From NCBI GenBank assembly GCA_946479395.1, contig CAMLFV010000057.1:1-14168 (forward strand): a stretch of 14,168 nt of DNA, in the 5' to 3' direction. Source of the stretch: an uncultured Flavobacterium sp. GTDB lineage: Bacteria > Bacteroidota > Bacteroidia > Flavobacteriales > Flavobacteriaceae. The notes beneath the pieces were generated by a model. The model was given only the letters and a program-made list of their open reading frames with translations, was not told where the DNA came from and did not search any database. Within the stretch, counting starts at the first letter, position 1; each line of letters opens with the position of its first letter. Positions 12,430-14,168 of this stretch are shown piece after piece. A program made the position numbers and the translations under genes.

Positions 12430-13359
12430 TTGGGCAAACAAAGGTTTAAAATAACAAAACTGCCAATAATTGGTAGATTGATTAAATTTTCTATGCGGGT
12501 TAAAATTCCGGGGTTAGAAGGTTTGTCCTTGTATCAGTTATTACGTATTTATTTTACCGGAATTGTAGAAGGTGCACTAAATTACAAAGCAGGTTCTATA
12601 GCGTTTACCTTTTTTATGGCGTTATTTCCTTTTGCACTATTTCTGCTGAATTTAATTCCGTACATACCCATAGAAAATTTTCAAGAAAGTTTTTTGCTTT
12701 TTGTAGAAGAAAACGTTCCGCCGAATACATACGATGCTATCGAATTAATTTTAATTGATATTATGAACAATTCGTATCGCAGTTTACTTTCTACAGGGGT
12801 AATTATGTCGGTAATATTTATGGCAAATGGGGTAAACGCAATCATTAACGGTTTTCAGTCGTCTTCGCATTTATCAATTTCCCGTAATTTTTTCAGACAG
12901 TATTTAATTGCTATTGTTTTATCGGTATTGTTAAGTTTAATGTTGGTAATTTCGGTAGCCGTTTATTTATCTGTTGAAGTATTAATGCATGTTTCAGAGT
13001 ATCCTTTGTTGGCAGATATTGGTCGAAATTTATTTGTGGTTTTAATGATTTTGTTGGTTGTATCAGTACTATATAAATTCGGCACAAAAGAAACCAAGCA
13101 TCTATCATTTATATCTTATGGATCGGTTTTTACAACCATATTAATGTCGTTAACATCGGTAGCTTTCGGTTTTTATGTATCAAAGTTTGCAAAATATAAC
13201 GAGTTGTACGGATCAATTGGTACACTTTTGGTTATAATGATTTATATTTGGATTAACTGTATGATTTTATTGTTGGGTTTTGAATTAAATGCAGCGATTT
13301 ATACAGCAAAAAGAAGAAATTTGTATATTAGTAACAGAAAAAATAAAAAGAACGTATGA
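12430..13359 (+). CDS. YihY/BrkB-type inner membrane protein
   Basis: 309 residues with about six membrane helices (near 55-78, 117-138, 157-185, 199-217, 227-250, 260-290) and the family hallmarks GLSLYQLL (31-38), YKAGSIAFTFFMALFPF (52-68) and YGSIGTLLVIMIYIWINC (260-277). Older names tie this family to RNase BN by mistake; its true function is unsettled. The TTG at 12430 is chosen as start. The first ATG is 21 codons in and would remove the segment LPIIGRLIKFS, which resembles the conserved N-terminus I know from flavobacterial homologues, and TTG sits six bases after the nadC stop, suggesting coupling. The C-terminus is Lys/Arg-rich and cytoplasmic. The TGA stop overlaps the next ATG by three bases within ATGA. 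Confidence 0.9.
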   Translation: MGKQRFKITKLPIIGRLIKFSMRVKIPGLEGLSLYQLLRIYFTGIVEGALNYKAGSIAFTFFMALFPFALFLLNLIPYIPIENFQESFLLFVEENVPPNTYDAIELILIDIMNNSYRSLLSTGVIMSVIFMANGVNAIINGFQSSSHLSISRNFFRQYLIAIVLSVLLSLMLVISVAVYLSVEVLMHVSEYPLLADIGRNLFVVLMILLVVSVLYKFGTKETKHLSFISYGSVFTTILMSLTSVAFGFYVSKFAKYNELYGSIGTLLVIMIYIWINCMILLLGFELNAAIYTAKRRNLYISNRKNKKNV

Positions 13360-13781
13360 AAAATGTAATTACAACTTTTGTATTAGCTGTTTTTACAGCT
13401 TTAAGTGTACAAGCGCAAACCGTTACAGGTAAGTGGAAAACAATTGACGATGAAACGGGTAAACCAAAATCGATTGTAGAAATTTCTGAAAAAAACGGAA
13501 AAATTTATGGAAAAGTAGTCGAGATTTTAACCGATAAAAAAGATGCCAAATGTGATAAATGTCCGGGTGCCGATAAAGGCAAACCAATTAAGGGTTTAAC
13601 AATTATCAAAGGACTTTCAAAAGATGGCAAAGAATATTCGGGCGGAACAATTACCGATCCTTCATCAGGAAAAGAATATAAATGTGCTTTAAAATTAAAC
13701 GGAGCCGATAAATTAGACGTTCGTGGCTATGTTGGTATCCAAGCTTTAGGACGCACACAAACATGGGTTCGCGTTAAGTAA
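13356..13781 (+). CDS. DUF2147 family exported protein
   Basis: 141 residues. A Sec signal peptide covers 1-20 (VQA before Gln21). The mature domain carries the DUF2147 pattern: TGKWKTIDDETGKPKS (24-39), IYGKV (50-54), CDKCPG (66-71), KPIKGL (76-81), GGTITDP..GK.Y.C (96-110) and LDVRGYVG...LGRTQTWVR (120-139). Three cysteines (66, 69, 110) are present. A small beta-sheet protein of the periplasm with no established function in this group. It overlaps the yihY-like stop (ATGA) and is followed by a hairpin terminator, so it closes the nadC operon. Confidence 0.92.
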   Translation: MKNVITTFVLAVFTALSVQAQTVTGKWKTIDDETGKPKSIVEISEKNGKIYGKVVEILTDKKDAKCDKCPGADKGKPIKGLTIIKGLSKDGKEYSGGTITDPSSGKEYKCALKLNGADKLDVRGYVGIQALGRTQTWVRVK

Positions 13782-13807
13782 TTTTCTTAAATTTCATTAC
13801 AAAATAT

Positions 13808-13836
13808 ACCTGCAAGGTTTTTAAAACCTTGTAGGT
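13808..13836 (+). terminator. Hairpin terminator of the nadC-yihY-DUF2147 operon
   Basis: ACCTGCAAGGTTT pairs with AAACCTTGTAGGT (one T-G wobble) around a three-base loop, followed by a T-rich tract (TTTGTATTTT). It starts 27 bases after the DUF2147 stop. It shares the AGGTTT...AAACCT core with the hairpin at 2877-2909. Confidence 0.65.
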
Positions 13837-13934
13837 TTTGTATTTTAATAGCTTTCGGTTTTAACATAATAGTAAATCATAAAGCAACTTAAAAACTATT
13901 TCTAAACAATAAAAAGAATAGCAAAAGCTTTTTA

Positions 13935-13942
13935 TATCTTTG
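13935..13942 (+). promoter_or_regulatory. -7 element TATCTTTG directly before priA
   Basis: Perfect TAnnTTTG ending only four bases before the ATG at 13947. If transcription starts at the usual distance, the priA mRNA would be leaderless or nearly so. Confidence 0.5.
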
Positions 13943-13946
13943 TTTT

Positions 13947-14168
13947 ATGGACTATTTTATAGATGTTATTGTGCCCATAGCAGTAACAACTACTTTTACA
14001 TATAGGGTTTCGCAGGCAGAATACAATTTTTTGCAGCAGGGCATGCGCGTTGCCGTTCCGTTTGGTAAACGTTTGGTTTATACCGCATTGGTGTTGAACA
14101 AACATAACCAAAAACCAAAGCCTTACGAAGCGAAAGATATTCATACCATTATAGATGATCAGCCTATT
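13947..14168 (+). CDS. priA: Primosomal protein N' (replication restart helicase), N-terminal 74 residues
   Basis: The frame runs open off the window's end. The visible residues, MDYFIDVIVPIAVTTTFTYR and on through GMRVAVPFGKR (32-42) to TALVLN, match the N-terminal 3'-OH-binding domain of PriA, which recognises the leading-strand end at stalled forks before helicase action. In family members this segment has the same form: a short strand, VP....TFTY, then VPFG.R. The helicase and zinc-binding parts lie outside the window. The ATG is supported by the family N-terminus. Confidence 0.93.
   Translation, partial: MDYFIDVIVPIAVTTTFTYRVSQAEYNFLQQGMRVAVPFGKRLVYTALVLNKHNQKPKPYEAKDIHTIIDDQPI

Overview
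The window looks like ordinary chromosome from a low-GC Flavobacteriaceae-type bacterium (Bacteroidota). The support is threefold. Most transcription units carry the Bacteroidota -7 element TAnnTTTG a short way upstream of the start codon. Most starts lack a Shine-Dalgarno sequence. The gene families (MauE/thioredoxin fusion of the BT_3928 type, DUF1599, NHQTYFAD-type acyltransferase, XRE regulator with a coiled-coil tail) are ones I know from this group. The genus cannot be settled from this sequence. No phage, plasmid, defence system, CRISPR array, tRNA or rRNA is visible.

Layout. (1) 1-1236, plus strand: 3' end of an alpha/beta hydrolase gene, then a PlsC-type acyltransferase. (2) 1237-2395: gene-poor DNA holding short repeats and hairpins, an XRE-type regulator gene on the minus strand that is broken by a one-base frameshift, and an inverted-terminus repeat element. 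(3) 2396-7439, minus strand: DUF1599, a MauE-like/thioredoxin fusion, a DppB-type permease joined to it by a one-base overlap, a repeat-bearing gap, a TlpA-like lipoprotein thioredoxin one base from triosephosphate isomerase, and a small envelope protein. (4) 7525-9178, plus strand: folP, divergent from DUF1599, then a repeat-filled gap and a lipoprotein gene. (5) 9475-11490, minus strand: rlmH alone, then csaA-like and TPR genes overlapping by one base. (6) 11563-14168, plus strand: nadC, yihY-like and DUF2147 genes packed as an operon with a terminator, then the start of priA.

How the genes fit together. Two envelope thiol-redox proteins (MauE/Trx fusion and TlpA-like) flank a peptide-type permease in one co-oriented block that ends with a glycolytic gene. 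The remaining genes are housekeeping: lipid acylation, folate, NAD, rRNA methylation and replication restart. The -7 elements lie downstream of, or across, the longest possible starts of five genes, and so justify the shorter starts given here.

The least explained DNA is intergenic. There is a family of roughly 145-base elements with imperfect inverted ends (three simple copies and one composite with a nested palindrome), an 11-base tandem repeat beside the broken regulator, stacked hairpins after tpiA, and a 16-base palindrome-like word found twice in opposite orientations. I found no convincing new multi-gene system; the repeat family and the redox/permease block are the parts most worth a second look.
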